Position numbers and translations under genes: made by a program. A DNA stretch of 64,000 nucleotides from Paenibacillus sp. EZ-K15 (lineage in GTDB: Bacteria > Bacillota > Bacilli > Paenibacillales > Paenibacillaceae), in NCBI RefSeq assembly GCF_002573715.1, contig NZ_PDHM01000007.1, positions 129,809 through 193,808 of the forward strand, given 5' to 3'. Shown piece by piece: positions 62,755 to 64,000 of this stretch (positions within the stretch are counted from its first letter, which is position 1; every line of letters begins with the position of its first letter). The notes under the pieces were generated by a model that was not told the origin of the DNA, made no database searches, and worked only from the letters and a program-made list of their open reading frames with translations.

Positions 62755-64000
62755 TGTATAACATTTTGGTGGTAGATGACGAACCTTTGATCTGCAAGGG
62801 CTTAGCCGGGCTGTTAACGTCCTCGGGCCTTGCCATCGATGGGATTACCACGGCTTACAGCGGGCAGGAAGCGCTGGATTACATACGGATGGGGGATATC
62901 GATCTGCTGGTCACCGATATCCAGATGGGCGAGATGAACGGCATTGAGCTGATGCAGCAGGCGAAGATTGTGAAACCGTGGGTTCAGACGATCATTATTT
63001 CAGCCCATGAAACATTTCAATATGCGCAGCGGGCGCTTCAGCTTGGAGCCAAGGATTATTTGATCAAACCGCTGAACAGTGAGCAGTTTCTGGATTCGGT
63101 CCGCAGCGTGCTGCTCAAGATGGACCGACCGGTGCCTCAGGTGGAGTCGTTTCTCATGGCCGATAACGAGCATTTTCGGATGGAGGAGCCTCCGTCTGAA
63201 CGAATAGAGCGGCTGAACCAGCGGCTCTCCACAGAGCCGGATCAGCCGGACCTAGCCGGTCTAGACGAATCGGAACTTGGCTTGATCGGTCCTTATTTTG
63301 CGGTCATCAAGATGAAGCTGGGCCTAACGGAAGACAGCAGCGCTTCTTTTTCCAGGCAAGATATAAATCTGATTCAATATGCCGCGCTGAATATCGCCAA
63401 GGAGCTGCTGGAGCAGGAGCCGCACACCTTCGTGTTCTATTCGCCGGAACGGGATATCAACATCATCCTCCAATGGAGCGAGCAGGAGATGGAGGAGAAT
63501 GCGAGCAGCAAGATCCACCATCTGGAGATGATTGGCCGGAGCCTGCACCACCATGTGGAGCTGTACCTGAAACGTAGCTGTAACGTGGGGATCAGTCAAA
63601 TACTGAGAGGGCCTGAATTTTTGAGTGTGCTCAGCCGTCAGGCGGACAAAGCGATGCTGTGGAGCGAGCAGCTGCATGATTTTCACGTGTTTTATTACGG
63701 GGATTTCAATTGGCACAACTATGCCCAGGAGACGTCGCAAGAGGTGCTCTCGAGCCAGAGCAACCGGATCGTCGAGAATACGAGGCAGTATATCGATGAG
63801 CATTATCGCCAGAAGGGATTGACGATTCACGAGGTAGCCAAGAACAATCACGTGAGTCCGAACTATTTGAGTTATCTGTTCAAAAAATATACCGGCAGCA
63901 GCCTGTGGGAGTATGTCGTAAAGCTGCGGATGGAGGAGAGCAGGTCTCTGATCCTGAGCACGGATCTCCGCCGTTACGAAATCGCCGAGCGAGTCGGCTA
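62754..64000 (+). CDS. YesN-type AraC-family response regulator (partial)
   Basis: 415 codons, cut by the window end. Receiver domain with MYNILVVDDEP, acceptor Asp55 in LLVTDIQMGEMNG and Lys in YLIKPLN; a middle region of about 220 residues; then an AraC-type double helix-turn-helix starting ENTRQYIDEHYRQKGLTIHEVAKNNHVSPNYLSYLFKKYTGSSLWEYV. Only the end of the second helix-turn-helix is missing. ATG 62754 follows AGGAGG. Partner of the YesM-type kinase; the target genes (often an ABC sugar importer) are probably just downstream. Confidence 0.92.
   Translation, partial: MYNILVVDDEPLICKGLAGLLTSSGLAIDGITTAYSGQEALDYIRMGDIDLLVTDIQMGEMNGIELMQQAKIVKPWVQTIIISAHETFQYAQRALQLGAKDYLIKPLNSEQFLDSVRSVLLKMDRPVPQVESFLMADNEHFRMEEPPSERIERLNQRLSTEPDQPDLAGLDESELGLIGPYFAVIKMKLGLTEDSSASFSRQDINLIQYAALNIAKELLEQEPHTFVFYSPERDINIILQWSEQEMEENASSKIHHLEMIGRSLHHHVELYLKRSCNVGISQILRGPEFLSVLSRQADKAMLWSEQLHDFHVFYYGDFNWHNYAQETSQEVLSSQSNRIVENTRQYIDEHYRQKGLTIHEVAKNNHVSPNYLSYLFKKYTGSSLWEYVVKLRMEESRSLILSTDLRRYEIAERVG

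Overview
The window looks like chromosomal DNA of a Paenibacillus-type Gram-positive spore former. GC is moderate, Shine-Dalgarno sites are strong (AAGGAGG), TTG and GTG starts are frequent, the two-component system next to an ABC transporter is of the Bce type, and there are homologues of Bacillus genes (ecsAB, ykoED, ywbE, bacilliredoxin, a KinB-like kinase, uvsE, queG). I see no rRNA, tRNA, CRISPR array or prophage. Genes are mostly short operons separated by clear intrinsic terminators.

Layout. 1-4.9 kb, minus strand: start of a BceA-type ATPase, then a BceS/BceR pair, then a second, HAMP-type kinase/regulator pair; a 33-codon stub of an FAD oxidoreductase lies between the two pairs. 5-11 kb: pirin, NlpC/P60 endopeptidase, small conserved proteins, free-methionine-sulfoxide reductase, an alpha/beta hydrolase. 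11-14.7 kb: acetyltransferase followed by a YkoCED-type ECF vitamin transporter. 14.8-20.6 kb: two MFS exporters around a MarR regulator, then ecsAB. 20.6-25.8 kb: HI0933-type flavoprotein, KinB-like kinase, bacilliredoxin, a 115-bp tandem structured repeat, nadE. 25.8-27.9 kb: DHFR-like reductase and an IS605-type element carrying only tnpB. 27.9-31.5 kb: acpS, mutY, an MFS gene, sodA. 31.8-37.7 kb: an operon of a large exported protein, a MacB/FtsX-type ABC pair and an HlyD-like adaptor. 38-42.4 kb: acetyltransferase, signal peptidase I, a queG-ogt fusion, a YneF-type protein, folE.

42.4-44.7 kb, minus strand, is the most interesting part: a small lipoprotein, a class-3 lipase with a WXG100-like C-terminus, and a small WXG protein. 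This matches the logic of the reverse-architecture type VII secreted lipase toxin TslA of Staphylococcus aureus with its immunity lipoprotein and small helical partner. A decayed C-terminus of what looks like a second immunity-type lipoprotein lies just upstream. No type VII secretion core genes are in the window.

44.8-51.5 kb: a second superoxide dismutase with an extra N-terminal helical domain, an alpha/beta hydrolase, an IclR regulator and acnA; the IclR and acnA promoters carry very similar palindromes. 51.8-64 kb: amidase-domain protein, ddl, a hypothetical gene overlapping uvsE, an inositol-monophosphatase-family gene, an SGNH hydrolase, an SLC13 permease, and a YesM/YesN-type two-component system cut by the window end.
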